The notes under the pieces were generated by a model. That model was not told where the DNA came from and did not search any database. It worked only from the letters and a program-made list of their open reading frames with translations. A program made the translations under genes and the position numbers. DNA of 35,427 bases from Planctomycetota bacterium (GTDB taxonomy: Bacteria > Planctomycetota > Phycisphaerae > WQYP01). Positions 1 to 8,798 of this stretch are shown here, piece by piece; the stretch's first letter is position 1; every line of letters begins with the position of its first letter. The DNA is taken from the NCBI GenBank assembly GCA_021831565.1, contig JAKBMM010000032.1:1-35427 (forward strand). Reading direction: 5' to 3'.

Positions 1-83
1 AGTCCTTGAACATCGAACCGCACAAGTTCCATGGCGAATGGAATTACACCATCAAGCCTAGAAAACTCGGAAAAGGCGGCTAG
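1..83 (+). mobile_element. 3' end of an ISAzo13-family (DDE) transposase, partial
   Basis: The frame open from the window edge (codons from position 3) reads ...LNIEPHKFHGEWNYTI, then a basic tail and TAG at 81-83. This is the characteristic C-terminus of ISAzo13-family ('Rhodopirellula') DDE transposases, as recalled from the family. Only about 26 residues are in the window, so the catalytic core lies upstream. An alpha-galactosidase without its N-terminus starts within roughly 40 bases of the stop, so the element's right end probably sits between 84 and about 125. I could not identify the terminal inverted repeat because the other end is outside the window. Confidence 0.75.
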
Positions 84-110
84 TCGAGTTGTTCAAGTTA
101 TTTTGCGGAG

Positions 111-824
111 GCTCCTAAGCCACCGGTTTACGGCAACTCCTATCGCATCAGCGGCGACATTCAAGATACATGGCAACTCGTATGCCGCAATGGATTTGAC
201 CAGGATGGTCCGCTCTTTCCGTTCGCCGGTCCGGGCCATTGGAATGACCCGGACATGCTGGTGGTGGGCTACGGTTATTTTGAGCAGGCGCGTAGCCACT
301 GGACGAGATTAACGCCTTATGAACAGCAATCGCACATTACGCTCTGGTGCATGTTGGCCGCGCCGCTGCTGCTGGGATGCTATCTGGAAAAACTTAATAA
401 ATTCACCACGGACTTGATAACGAACACGGAAGTATTGGCGGTGAATCAGGATGAACTGGGCCGGCAGGCGCAGTGCGTTTTCCGCAAGGGGCAGCGGGAG
501 ATATGGGCCAGGCCATTATGGGATGGTTCCTGCGCGGTTGCATATTTCAACCGCGGACCGGCGGCGGCCAATATGGAGGCACACTGGGCGATGCTGGATC
601 CTGTGCTGGTGAATCGTTACGCCCGGCTGCGCGGCAAACAGCCGGTGCGGGACCTGTGGCAGCGCCAGGATTTAGGAATGCTGGACGGCTATGCGACGAC
701 GGTTCCCAGCCATGCGGCGGTGATGCTGAAAATTGGATATCGCGTATCAATGGAACATATCACGAGCTGTGAACCCGGGGATAAGACCGGCAAGAACCTT
801 GCCTTGGCCCGCGCCAGAACGTAA
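111..824 (+). pseudogene. Alpha-galactosidase (GH27), C-terminal part, truncated by the upstream IS
   Basis: GH27 enzymes hydrolyse terminal alpha-galactosides in a (beta/alpha)8 barrel followed by a C-terminal beta domain. From about 126 the frame reads VYGNSYRISGDIQDTW, then AGPGHWNDPDMLVVG, whose WNDPDM aspartate is the family acid/base. It continues with the RLTPYEQQSHITLWCM stretch, PLLLGC, and NTEVLAVNQDELGRQ, all GH27 hallmarks. The beta domain follows to TAA at 822-824. The first part of the barrel, with the DD and the nucleophile KxD motif, is absent; the frame runs back into a stop at 81-83 belonging to an ISAzo13 transposase. The likely cause is IS insertion or an IS-mediated deletion. 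An internal ATG at 255 would give only 189 residues starting after the acid/base motif, so activity is not expected. Confidence 0.85.
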
Positions 825-847
825 TATTTAATCAAGGGGCCATTGCG

Positions 848-2095
848 GTGAAACGGTTGATGCTCATTGGAATATTCATACTCGCGGGCGTCGCGGTAAC
901 CGCGTGGCCGCGTCTGAGGGCAACCGCGTCCCGCGTTCCGACGAAGCCGGCGGTAAATCAGGGGGCGAATGCCGCACTGATTTACTGGCGGGCGTTTGCG
1001 TTAATGCCCCGCCGGTCAAAGTATTTGCTCCATATCGAGCAGTCGCCTTCGTTTTCGTTTCTGACCATACCATTGGATAAACAAATCCGGCAGTTGGATC
1101 AATCCGCACAGAGGTCTCTGCGTTTGCTGCAGCACGGCGCGGAGCTGGTGAATTGCCACTGGGGATTGGATATCAGCCGCTTTGGAATAAGTGTACAAAT
1201 TCCTGAACTTGCCAAGGCTATACAATTAACGAATTGGGGCATTCTCGATGCGCGCATCGCCATCGCCGATCATCATTTCAACCGCGCCATCCGCGACTAC
1301 AGCGATGGAATCATGCTGGCCCACGCCATCGGCCGCGATAAGACAATCATTGGAACCCTGGTTGAATATTCCATTCGCCGTTTTTACCTGAACCGGATGC
1401 TGGCTGATAACCTGGCCAAGTTACCGGCGCCGGCGCTGAATCATCTGGCGGCGGTGCTCTCGCGTCTACCCGCGCCGACGCCATTTTCCTACGGATTCAA
1501 CTGTGATAACCAAGACAAGATTGCCTGGCTTAAGCGCCTGATCCGCACCGGCCGGACGTATCAATTTATCAAGTTGTCTGAATACAAGAAGTGGTTGTCT
1601 GAATACAAGTGGGGGCCGGCCTTCCTATCCAAATTAAAATCCAAATCCAGAGCCTATTGGCTCCAACAAGCACGCGAGTCTATCCACATGCTTGAACCTT
1701 ATAACGAACGCGGACTGCGCGCCATGGCGTTGCCATACCCCCAATCCATTGCGGCTGTGGAAAAATTACCTTCCAATTCCTCCCTCTACACCTCCTCCCC
1801 TGGTAATGTTGCGGACCTATTCATCGGCGTACCTAAGCAAGGATACGCTTTGCAATTCCTAGTCATCGCGCAAACGGCCATGCTCCGGGCCGCGGTGGCC
1901 TATCTTCGCGGCGGCCGCAAGGCATTTGACGCAGTGAAAGATCCCTTTGGCAAAGGCCCGTTTATCTACTACAAGATGCTATGGCCGCGCGGCTCGACAG
2001 GCCAAAAGATGGTGATTCAATCCGCGCTGAATGTGCAATCTATAGAACCAGATTATTACAGACCCATCACCCATATTACCTTTAAACTCAAATGA
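848..2095 (+). CDS. Unknown exported protein, 415 aa
   Basis: No family is recognised. The GTG start at 848 opens with MKRLMLIGIFILAGVAVTAW, a short basic N-terminus plus one hydrophobic stretch that could be a signal peptide or membrane anchor. The rest is soluble-looking and mixed helical, with a NAALIYWRAFALMP segment near residue 45 and a WGLDISRFGI segment near residue 107. Proteins of this general plan (signal plus 'YWRAF') are common as unknowns in Planctomycetes, but that is recollection, not a search. A second ATG-started copy of its first codons lies just downstream at 2151 and ends after 24 codons, so the gene was once part of a tandem pair. The gap to the truncated galactosidase is 23 bases, so the two may once have been cotranscribed. 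Confidence 0.7.
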   Translation: MKRLMLIGIFILAGVAVTAWPRLRATASRVPTKPAVNQGANAALIYWRAFALMPRRSKYLLHIEQSPSFSFLTIPLDKQIRQLDQSAQRSLRLLQHGAELVNCHWGLDISRFGISVQIPELAKAIQLTNWGILDARIAIADHHFNRAIRDYSDGIMLAHAIGRDKTIIGTLVEYSIRRFYLNRMLADNLAKLPAPALNHLAAVLSRLPAPTPFSYGFNCDNQDKIAWLKRLIRTGRTYQFIKLSEYKKWLSEYKWGPAFLSKLKSKSRAYWLQQARESIHMLEPYNERGLRAMALPYPQSIAAVEKLPSNSSLYTSSPGNVADLFIGVPKQGYALQFLVIAQTAMLRAAVAYLRGGRKAFDAVKDPFGKGPFIYYKMLWPRGSTGQKMVIQSALNVQSIEPDYYRPITHITFKLK

Positions 2096-2150
2096 TCGGG
2101 CGGTCGCTGGTACGAATCATGCGGAAGGTCGAGTTTAAGGAGCAATTAGA

Positions 2151-2225
2151 ATGAAACGATTGCTATTGTTTTCAATATTCATACTTGCGGGGACGCCGGC
2201 GGCGCATTATTGGCCCACGGATTAA
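2151..2225 (+). pseudogene. Remnant of a second copy of the 848-2095 gene (24 codons)
   Basis: ATG at 2151 follows a good Shine-Dalgarno (aaggag at 2138-2143). It reads MKRLLLFSIFILAG, closely matching MKRLMLIGIFILAG of the gene at 848. The DNA match around tattcatact is also evident. The similarity fades after about residue 14, and the frame stops at TAA 2223-2225, interlocked with the sufT stop (minus strand, 2222-2224). It looks like the 5' stump of a tandem paralogue whose body was removed when the suf operon end came to lie here. It could still make a 24-residue signal-like peptide. Confidence 0.6.
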
Positions 2226-2923
2226 AATATTCCCAACTCCAGCATGGCCGCTTCCGACATGCGGTCCTTGCTCCAGGGCGGGTCCCACACCAGGTTCACC
2301 TTGACCGATTTTATTTCGTCGATGCTTTGAACCGCCTGTTGAACCGCCGGGGGCATGGAGCCGGCGACGGGGCAGCCGGGGGCGGTGAGCGTCATGTCGA
2401 TGGCGACCTCCTTGTCGCCGGAAATATCGATGCGATAGATCAATCCCAGATCGTAAATATTGACCGGAATTTCCGGATCAAAAATGGTGCGGAGCTTTTC
2501 GATGATTTCGGCCTGGAGCACTTTGTTCCGCAGCGCGTCGGTGATGGTCGCGGCGGATGAGGCGCCTCCGGCGGCGGCGGGACCGGCCGGCACGGCGGCA
2601 TCCGGGCCGGGCGGGCGCACCGGCAAACGCACGGCGTGCGGATTTTTGAAGATAAAGCCGCGGGCGCCGGCCTCGTCCTTAAAGTCTATTTCCGTTCCAT
2701 CCAGGCTGGGAAAGCTCACCGGATCGGCCACGATTTTGATTCCCCGCGATTCGCCGGCGATGTCGTCGTCGCGAAGCGCCTCGGTCAGATCCAGGAGGTA
2801 GTTGAAACCCATCGAATTGCGCCCCTTGATGCCCACGCGCAGGACACACGAGTCGGAAAGCCCCTGCTCTTTCATGATTTTTTGTATTTCCGTGGCCGCT
2901 ATTTCCGAAAGGGTGATGGGCAT
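2222..2923 (-). CDS. sufT: IscA-like/SufT (DUF59) fusion protein, Fe-S cluster maturation
   Basis: The protein has 233 residues. Residues 1-96 have the A-type carrier (HesB/IscA) fold signature: MPITLSEIAATEIQ at the start, LDGTEIDF at 74-81 and GFIFKNPHA at 89-97. Residues 100-128 are an Ala/Pro linker. Residues 129-233 are a MIP18/DUF59 (SufT) domain with FDPEIPVNIYDLGLIY, the conserved cysteine in TLTAPGCP (C184) and VWDPPW. SufT-type proteins help deliver or mature Fe-S clusters. The IscA half lacks all three usual cluster cysteines: the first site reads GRNSMGF and the C-terminal CGCG is missing. The only cysteines are C26 and C184. I chose the ATG at 2921-2923 because it starts the homology and has aaggat about 8 bases upstream. 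It is the last gene of the suf operon, 41 bases after sufU. Confidence 0.85.
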   Translation of the reverse strand: MPITLSEIAATEIQKIMKEQGLSDSCVLRVGIKGRNSMGFNYLLDLTEALRDDDIAGESRGIKIVADPVSFPSLDGTEIDFKDEAGARGFIFKNPHAVRLPVRPPGPDAAVPAGPAAAGGASSAATITDALRNKVLQAEIIEKLRTIFDPEIPVNIYDLGLIYRIDISGDKEVAIDMTLTAPGCPVAGSMPPAVQQAVQSIDEIKSVKVNLVWDPPWSKDRMSEAAMLELGIF

Positions 2924-2964
2924 CGGCGCATCCTTGTGAAAAAAATGGGGGCAAACCGCTGATC

Positions 2965-3420
2965 TTATTCCGTCGAAACAGGCGCCTGATCCTTTTTGAT
3001 CGCCGCCTGGAGCGTATGCCAGGGAAGGGTGGCGCATTTGACCCGCACCGGAAATTCGCGCACGCCGGCGAACACCGCCAGCTTGCCCAGCGCCGCGGCT
3101 TCCGGTTGCGCCTCCAGCGGGCGGGTGACCATGTCGTGGAATTTTTCAAACAACCCGGCGACCTCCACCACCCGCCGGCCCCGGAGAAACTCCGTCATCA
3201 TGGAGGCCGACGCGGTGGAAATAGCGCAGCCCGCGCCGACGAAACTGATGTCGGCGATTACGCCCTGGTCGTCGATTTTCAAAAACAGTTTGAGCTTGTC
3301 GCCGCAAAGCGGGTTGTGGCCGTCCGCGGCGCGGTTGGCGTCGGGCATTTGGCGGAAATTGCGCGGTTTGCGGGTGTGATCGAGAATGGTCTGCTGATAA
3401 AGTTCGCGCAGGTCGGACAT
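2965..3420 (-). CDS. sufU: SufU, IscU-like sulfur acceptor/scaffold protein
   Basis: This 151-residue SufU/IscU-family protein accepts sulfane sulfur from SufS (as a Zn-dependent sulfurtransferase in SUF systems of this type) for delivery to SufBCD. The three cysteine motifs are present: NPLCGD (C39 with D41), GAGCAIS (C65) and RVKCATLPW (C129). The 18-20 residue insertion before the last cysteine that marks SufU over IscU is consistent with the spacing between C65 and C129. The start codon overlaps the sufS stop by one base (TGATG), implying translational coupling with its partner desulfurase. It is the fifth gene of the operon and sits upstream of the sufT fusion. Confidence 0.93.
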   Translation of the reverse strand: MSDLRELYQQTILDHTRKPRNFRQMPDANRAADGHNPLCGDKLKLFLKIDDQGVIADISFVGAGCAISTASASMMTEFLRGRRVVEVAGLFEKFHDMVTRPLEAQPEAAALGKLAVFAGVREFPVRVKCATLPWHTLQAAIKKDQAPVSTE

Positions 3421-4703
3421 CAGGCGAAAACCTCTTTGACTTTTTCGATTGCCGCCGCCAGGCGGTCGATATCCTGGCGGGTATTGTAAAACGCCAGGGA
3501 CACCCGCGCCGTGGCGGGTATGTGGAAATGATCCATCACCGGCTGGCAGCAGTGGTGGCCGGTGCGAATGGCCACGCCTTCCCCATCGACAATGGCTCCA
3601 ATGTCATGCGGATGCACGCCATCCATGACAAAGGATAGGACCGCGGCCCGGTCTTTGGCCGTACCGATGAGGCGCAGGGAGCCGATGGCGGAAAGTTTCT
3701 CCCGCGTGTAAGCGAGCAACTCGTGTTCGTAGCGTTCGATCTGCTCCATGCCGATGCCGGTCAGATAATCAATGGCCGCGCCCAGACCGATGGCCCCGGC
3801 GATATTCGGAGTTCCCGCCTCGAATTTATGCGGCGTTTCGTTCCATGTGGATTTTTCGAATGTGACGGAGCTGATCATGTCGCCGCCGCCCTGGTAAGGT
3901 TCCATGGCCTGGAGAATTTCGCCCCGCGCCCAGAGCACGCCGATGCCGGTCGGACCGCACATTTTGTGGCCGGAGAAAACAAAAAAGTCGCAGTCGATGT
4001 CCCGCACGTTCACCGGGAGGTGCGGCGCCGACTGCGCTCCGTCCACCAACACCGGCACGCCGCGGGCATGGGCCAGGGAAACAATCTGTTTAACGGGATT
4101 CACCGTGCCCAGGGCATTGGATATGTGGGTGATGGCAAGCAGCCGGGTGCGGGGCGTGAAAAGATTTTCCAGTTCATCCAGCCGCAGTTCGCCGGCATCG
4201 GTGATGGGAAGCACCCGGAGGCGAGATCCCGTCCGCTGGGACAGCAATTGCCAGGGAACGATGTTGGAGTGGTGCTCCATTTCAGACAGGATGATTTCAT
4301 CGCCCGCCTGAACGTGTGCCGGCCCCCAGCTTGCCGCCACCAGGTTGATCGCTTCCGTGCTGCCGCGGACAAAAACAATTTCCCGCGCCGACGGCGCCTG
4401 AATGAATTGCGCCGCTTTTTCGCGGGCGTTTTCATAGGCGGCGGTCGCCGCGGCGCTGAGCTGGTAGATTCCACGGTGGATGTTGGCGTTGAGATTGGAG
4501 TAATAGCGCAGCAGCGCGGCCAGGACCGCCTGCGGCTTCTGACTGGTGGCGGCGTTGTCGAGGTAGACCAGCGGTTGGCCATGCACGGTGGTTTGGAGCA
4601 GTGGAAAATCGGCCCGGAGCGCGGCCGGGTTGAACGCTCCCGGCGGTGGTGCGGCGGCGGACCGCCCGGCGCGGCGCGGTCGTTTGGAAATTGATGTACT
4701 CAT
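3420..4703 (-). CDS. sufS: SufS, class-V cysteine desulfurase
   Basis: PLP enzyme of 427 residues that takes sulfur from L-cysteine to form a persulfide for SufU and Fe-S assembly. It shows VYLDNAATSQKP at 47-58, EMEHHSNIVPW at 141-151, the Schiff-base lysine in FSGHKMCGPTG (K247), and the catalytic cysteine in RTGHHCCQP (C385, with an extra cysteine beside it where families usually have Ala). These are group II (SufS) features. The N-terminus has an additional 25 or so Arg/Ala/Pro-rich residues before the homology starts. The ATG overlaps the sufD stop as ATGA, and the 3' end overlaps the sufU start, so sufD-sufS-sufU are tightly coupled. Confidence 0.95.
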   Translation of the reverse strand: MSTSISKRPRRAGRSAAAPPPGAFNPAALRADFPLLQTTVHGQPLVYLDNAATSQKPQAVLAALLRYYSNLNANIHRGIYQLSAAATAAYENAREKAAQFIQAPSAREIVFVRGSTEAINLVAASWGPAHVQAGDEIILSEMEHHSNIVPWQLLSQRTGSRLRVLPITDAGELRLDELENLFTPRTRLLAITHISNALGTVNPVKQIVSLAHARGVPVLVDGAQSAPHLPVNVRDIDCDFFVFSGHKMCGPTGIGVLWARGEILQAMEPYQGGGDMISSVTFEKSTWNETPHKFEAGTPNIAGAIGLGAAIDYLTGIGMEQIERYEHELLAYTREKLSAIGSLRLIGTAKDRAAVLSFVMDGVHPHDIGAIVDGEGVAIRTGHHCCQPVMDHFHIPATARVSLAFYNTRQDIDRLAAAIEKVKEVFA

Positions 4704-6067
4704 GTTGACGCTTTCTCTATATGCAGCCGCTGCAGTTCCCCGGCCACAAGAGTTTCCAGGTATTGCCGCCAGGGGGCGTGCCGGACGCGCTGGAGCACGT
4801 CGCCGGCGAACGCATACGTGAGCAGGGCCCGGGCCGGGGCGGCGGCGATGCCGCGCGAACGCAGGTAGAAGATCTGCTCATCATCCAGCGGTCCGGTGGT
4901 GGAACCATGCGTGCATTTGACGTCGTCGGCGTAAATTTCAAGCTGGGGCTGAGAATTCATCGACGCTTCGTCCGAGAGAAGAATGGTTTTGCTGGTTTGC
5001 CGGGCGTCGGTTTTCTGCGCGCCGGGACGGACCAGTATCTTGCCCCGGAAAACGCCGCCGGCCCTCTGCGCCAGGAGATATTTATAGAGTTCATGACTGG
5101 TGGAGTTCTCGCAGGCATGGTCGAGCAGGGTATGGTTGTCCACGTGCCGGCGCCCGGCGGCCAGGGTAAGGCCATGGAGCGTGGCCTGGGCGCCGGGGCC
5201 GTCCAGTCGCACGGAAAGATTGTTGCGAACCAGTCCGCCGCCGAGGTTGAGAGTCAGCGAAAGCAGATTCGCCGCGGCCTGCAGGCGAACGGCCTCATGC
5301 GCCACGTGGAAGGCCTCATCACTTGCACACTGGAGTTTAACCAGCTCCACTTGCGCGGCCTCGCCGAGAACCATCTCCAGCACGGTATTGGTCAGCGCGG
5401 CGGCGGCGTCCTGGCCGGCGTAGACGCAGGCCAGCACGAGATGCGCCCCGGCCCCGATGAGAACCAGATTCCGGGGCTGCACCAGAAGCGGCGCCGGGGC
5501 GCGACCCGCGGCATTGAAAAACAGCAGATGAACCGGTTTGTCCACGACCACACCGTCCGGTACGTGGATGAAAGCGCCGTCCCGGAAGCCCGCGGTGTTC
5601 AAGGCGGCGAACCCATTTTGCTCCCACGGCGCTTCCCGCCCCAGATGCGCGCGGACCATGGCGCCGTGGCGAGCCATGGCGTCTTGGAGCGTGGTGATTT
5701 GAATCGCGGGCGCGGCCGCGGTGGAAAGTTCCGGAGCATGGACGCCATTGATGAAAACGATTTCATATCCGCCCAGCGAACGCGGCGCATAGGGCGCCAT
5801 GCGGTGAAAGATTTCCCGGCGCGACGGTTCGACCAAATCAGCCGGGGCGGCCGATTGGAACCGTGTTTTCGCGATGGGCGCGACATTGGTCCAGCGCCAT
5901 TCCTCCTGCCGCGTAGTCGGAAAACCGACATCGCGAAAATGCGCCAAAGCGCGCCGGCGCATCTCCGCCAGCCAGGGCGCGTCGGAGGAAGGCGCACGTT
6001 CGAACCAGCGCGCCAATTCTTCAAGCGCAACGGCGGGGTTCGCGGCGGGAGTCATCGTGGCGTTCAT
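4700..6067 (-). CDS. sufD: SufD, Fe-S scaffold subunit
   Basis: Protein of 455 residues. SufD pairs with SufB in the SufBC2D scaffold, where clusters are assembled. The region with QKTDARQTSKTILLSDEAS, LEIYADDVKCTHGSTTG and DDEQIFYLRSRGI is the diagnostic C-terminal core of the SufB/SufD family, including the histidine of CTHG at the SufB-SufD interface. The N-terminal part contains RQEEWRWTNVAPI, typical of SufD. The start gives MNATMTPAANPAVALEEL; no strong Shine-Dalgarno is seen, and translation may depend on the upstream sufC, 98 bases away. The stop overlaps the sufS start (ATGA). Confidence 0.93.
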   Translation of the reverse strand: MNATMTPAANPAVALEELARWFERAPSSDAPWLAEMRRRALAHFRDVGFPTTRQEEWRWTNVAPIAKTRFQSAAPADLVEPSRREIFHRMAPYAPRSLGGYEIVFINGVHAPELSTAAAPAIQITTLQDAMARHGAMVRAHLGREAPWEQNGFAALNTAGFRDGAFIHVPDGVVVDKPVHLLFFNAAGRAPAPLLVQPRNLVLIGAGAHLVLACVYAGQDAAAALTNTVLEMVLGEAAQVELVKLQCASDEAFHVAHEAVRLQAAANLLSLTLNLGGGLVRNNLSVRLDGPGAQATLHGLTLAAGRRHVDNHTLLDHACENSTSHELYKYLLAQRAGGVFRGKILVRPGAQKTDARQTSKTILLSDEASMNSQPQLEIYADDVKCTHGSTTGPLDDEQIFYLRSRGIAAAPARALLTYAFAGDVLQRVRHAPWRQYLETLVAGELQRLHIEKAST

Positions 6068-6165
6068 CGTTGCATCATCTTAAGAAACAACTGTTAAAAA
6101 ACATACTTTGTCGCCTTGCGACCCGGTTTTTATTCCCTTGCTTCGCCCCACATATTGCCATACCC

Positions 6166-6927
6166 TCACGCCGCGGCCGTGGCGCCTTCCAGCCAGCCGT
6201 AACCGCGGGCTTCCAATTCCAGCGCCAGATTCTTGTCGCCGGATTTGATGATTTTTCCATCCCGCAGCACATGCACAAAGTCCGGCACGATGTAATTGAG
6301 CAACCGCTGGTAGTGGGTCACCACCAGAATGGCCCGCTCCGGTCCACGCAGCGCGTTGACTCCATCGGCCACGATTTTCAGGGCGTCGATGTCCAGACCG
6401 GAATCCGTTTCATCCATGATCGCCAGCCGGGGTTCCAGCAGCGCCATCTGCAAAATTTCATTGCGTTTTTTTTCGCCGCCGGAGAATCCTTCGTTAACCG
6501 AACGGTTGAGAAAACTCGGATCCATTTGCAGCAATTTCATTTTGTCCTTGATCCGCTGGAGAAAATCCATGGCGTCGAGTTCCTCCTGCGCGTGATATTT
6601 GCGGATGGCGTTGAGCGCCGCTTTAAGAAAGTAACTGGTGCTCACACCGGGAATTTCAACGGGATATTGAAAGGCCATGAACACGCCTTCGCCGGCCCGC
6701 TCTTCCGGGGCCAGCGCCAGCAGGTCTTTACCATGAAACAGAACCTGACCGCCGGTAACCTCATACGTTTCGCGGCCCGCGAGAACTGAAGCAAGCGTGC
6801 TTTTGCCCGAGCCGTTGGGCCCCATGATGGCGTGCACCCGGCCGATTTCGATCGTCAGGTTGATTCCCTTGAGTATTTCCCGGCCGCCGACGGCGGCCCG
6901 CAGATCCTTGATTTCCAACAACGGCAT
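6166..6927 (-). CDS. sufC: SufC, ABC-type ATPase of the SUF scaffold
   Basis: This 253-residue soluble ABC ATPase powers conformational change in SufBC2D. Walker A is GPNGSGKST at 36-44, the signature is [10 protein letters not shown] starting at 148, Walker B is [12 protein letters not shown] starting at 168, and the switch histidine is in VVTHYQR (H205). [12 protein letters not shown] is the SufC Q-loop region. I chose the ATG at 6925-6927 because it starts MPLLEIKDL with aagga about 8 bases upstream; a longer frame exists to 7020 but has no homology. It is separated from sufB by about 400 bases containing a strong hairpin and a MITE-like element, which is unusual for a suf operon. Confidence 0.95.
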   Translation of the reverse strand: MPLLEIKDLRAAVGGREILKGINLTIEIGRVHAIMGPNGSGKSTLASVLAGRETYEVTGGQVLFHGKDLLALAPEERAGEGVFMAFQYPVEIPGVSTSYFLKAALNAIRKYHAQEELDAMDFLQRIKDKMKLLQMDPSFLNRSVNEGFSGGEKKRNEILQMALLEPRLAIMDETDSGLDIDALKIVADGVNALRGPERAILVVTHYQRLLNYIVPDFVHVLRDGKIIKSGDKNLALELEARGYGWLEGATAAA

Positions 6928-7105
6928 CAGGCATTCCTTATTCTTCGGGGCACGCAGGGCGGCACCACACCGCACCACGATATGCATCCCGCGACTCGCC
7001 CGATAGCTATCGGGACTCATTCGTCCTCGTACTCACGGCGGCGGCACGGGCCGTCGCGGCAGCCCGGCTTCGCGCCGGCATCCGCGGCGTGCGTCGCCGG
7101 GGAAA

Positions 7106-7135
7106 GGGGGGCGCGCCGGTTCCGGCGCACCCCCC
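7106..7135 (-). promoter_or_regulatory. Strong GC hairpin in the sufB-sufC intergenic region
   Basis: Six G, then cgcgccgg, a TT loop, ccggcgca and six C form a 14-bp stem with one mismatch. It lies between sufB and sufC in the transcript, with no T-run on either side, so it is not a standard intrinsic terminator. It could stabilise or process the mRNA, or partly attenuate sufC expression relative to sufB. Confidence 0.5.
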
Positions 7136-7165
7136 ACCCGCCCTCACATGGCCTTACCTACATTA

Positions 7166-7328
7166 AGGGGCCGTCAAGAAATAACCTTTCCAATCTGACT
7201 TAGTCTTTTGGCCTCTGGCTACGTTGCTCACTCGTTACAGATACCTGCGGATATGCTCCTCGCTGGCGCCTTGCCAGAGGCCAAAATCCCGGCGTCATAT
7301 TTGTAAACCTTATTTCTTGACGGCCCCT
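7166..7328. mobile_element. MITE-like element, 163 bp, with 19-bp perfect terminal inverted repeats
   Basis: The left end aggggccgtcaagaaataa (7166-7184) is exactly the reverse complement of the right end (7310-7328). Inside is a second inverted pair, ttttggcctctggc (7206-7219) and gccagaggccaaaa (7273-7286). No coding frame is present. This nested structure is typical of a non-autonomous miniature element. Its right end overlaps the sufB stop codon, so the stop is partly made of element sequence. No clear target-site duplication was found at the boundaries. The parent transposon is not identifiable from this window. Confidence 0.75.
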
Positions 7329-8772
7329 AACCTACGCTTCCTTCCAGGCTCACGCCGAGAAGTTTCTGCGCTTCGACCGCGAACTCCATCGGCAATTCCC
7401 TGAACACCTCCTTGCAGAAGCCGTTGATAATCATGTTCACGGCGTCTTCCAGCGGGATTCCCCGCTGCTTGCAATAAAAGAGCTGATCCTCGCCGATTTT
7501 CGAGGTGGAAGCCTCGTGCTCGGCCCGCGCGGTGGTGTTGTGGACTTCCACATAGGGAAACGTGTGGGCGCCACACTTGTCGCCCAGCAGCAGGGAATCA
7601 CACTGGGTGTAATTACGGGAGCCGGCGGCCGCGGGGAGAATCTTCACCAGGCCGCGGTAGGTGTTCTGCCCGCAACCGGCGGAAATACCCTTGGATACAA
7701 TGGTGCTGCGCGTGTTACGGCCGATGTGTATCATTTTGGTTCCGGTGTCGGCCTGCTGACGGTTATTGGTGACGGCGACGGAATAAAATTCACCGACGGA
7801 ATTATCGCCCTGGAGGATTACGCTGGGGTATTTCCAGGTGATGGCCGATCCGGTTTCCACCTGCGTCCAACTGATGCGCGACTTTTCGCCGAGGCATTTG
7901 CCCCGCTTGGTCACGAAGTTGTAGATACCGCCGCGGCCCTGCTTGTCGCCGGGATACCAGTTCTGCACGGTGGAATACTTGATCTGCGCCCCTCTATGCG
8001 CAATGAGTTCCACCACGGCGGCATGGAGCTGGTTTTCATCGCGCATCGGCGCGGTGCACCCCTCCAGGTAACTCACGTACGCCCCTTCCTCGGCGATGAT
8101 CAGCGTGCGCTCAAATTGCCCGGTTTCCCGGGCATTAATGCGGAAATAGGTGGACAATTCCATCGGGCAGCGCACGCCCTTGGGCACGTAACAGAACGAC
8201 CCGTCGCTGAAAACGGCGGAGTTGAGGGTGGCGTAGAAATTGTCGGAATAGGGAACCACCGAACCCAGGTACTGGCGCACCAGGTCCGGGTGTTTCCGGA
8301 CAGCTTCGGATAACGGGCAGAAAATTACGCCCGCTTCCGCAAGTTTTTCCTTGAATGTTGTGGCCACCGATACGCTGTCGAAAACCGCATCGACCGCGAC
8401 GCCGGAAAGCAGTTGCTGCTCTTGCAGCGGGATGCCCAGCTTTTCGTAGGTTCTAAGCAGCTCGGGATCGACCTGATCAAGACTTTCGAGTTTTTTATTC
8501 GGCTTGGGCGCCGAGTAATAAACGATATTCTGGAAATCAATCGGCGGATATTTCACGTTCGGCCACTTCGGCTCGGTCATGGTAAGCCAGTGCCGATAGG
8601 CCTTGAGCCGCCATTCCAGCATGAATTCCGGCTCGTTTTTTCGACGGGATATTTCCCGGATGATGTCTTCGCCAAGACCCTTGGGAACCGCGTCCGCCGC
8701 AATGTCGGTAACAAATCCCCACTTATATTCGCGGGTGGCAAGAGTTTCTATGGTTCCTGTATCAGTAGGCAT
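7327..8772 (-). CDS. sufB: SufB, Fe-S scaffold subunit
   Basis: This protein of about 481 residues is the core scaffold subunit on which Fe-S clusters form. Family motifs include [87 protein letters not shown]-like text and [16 protein letters not shown]. The C-terminal block with [20 protein letters not shown] carries the conserved cysteine and CGAHTFP. ATG at 8772 is preferred (gagg eight bases upstream); a GTG at 8775 is directly adjacent. It is the first gene of the operon, with a near-consensus promoter about 27 bases upstream. The C-terminus ends in GSVG, with the stop formed at the MITE boundary. Confidence 0.96.
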   Translation of the reverse strand: MPTDTGTIETLATREYKWGFVTDIAADAVPKGLGEDIIREISRRKNEPEFMLEWRLKAYRHWLTMTEPKWPNVKYPPIDFQNIVYYSAPKPNKKLESLDQVDPELLRTYEKLGIPLQEQQLLSGVAVDAVFDSVSVATTFKEKLAEAGVIFCPLSEAVRKHPDLVRQYLGSVVPYSDNFYATLNSAVFSDGSFCYVPKGVRCPMELSTYFRINARETGQFERTLIIAEEGAYVSYLEGCTAPMRDENQLHAAVVELIAHRGAQIKYSTVQNWYPGDKQGRGGIYNFVTKRGKCLGEKSRISWTQVETGSAITWKYPSVILQGDNSVGEFYSVAVTNNRQQADTGTKMIHIGRNTRSTIVSKGISAGCGQNTYRGLVKILPAAAGSRNYTQCDSLLLGDKCGAHTFPYVEVHNTTARAEHEASTSKIGEDQLFYCKQRGIPLEDAVNMIINGFCKEVFRELPMEFAVEAQKLLGVSLEGSVG

Positions 8773-8798
8773 CACGCATACCTCACAATCACCAGTTC

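Noticed and set aside
4721-6097. Large open frames on the plus strand opposite sufD and sufS
   Set aside because: They are shadows of high-GC coding on the minus strand, where SufD and SufS motifs are unambiguous.
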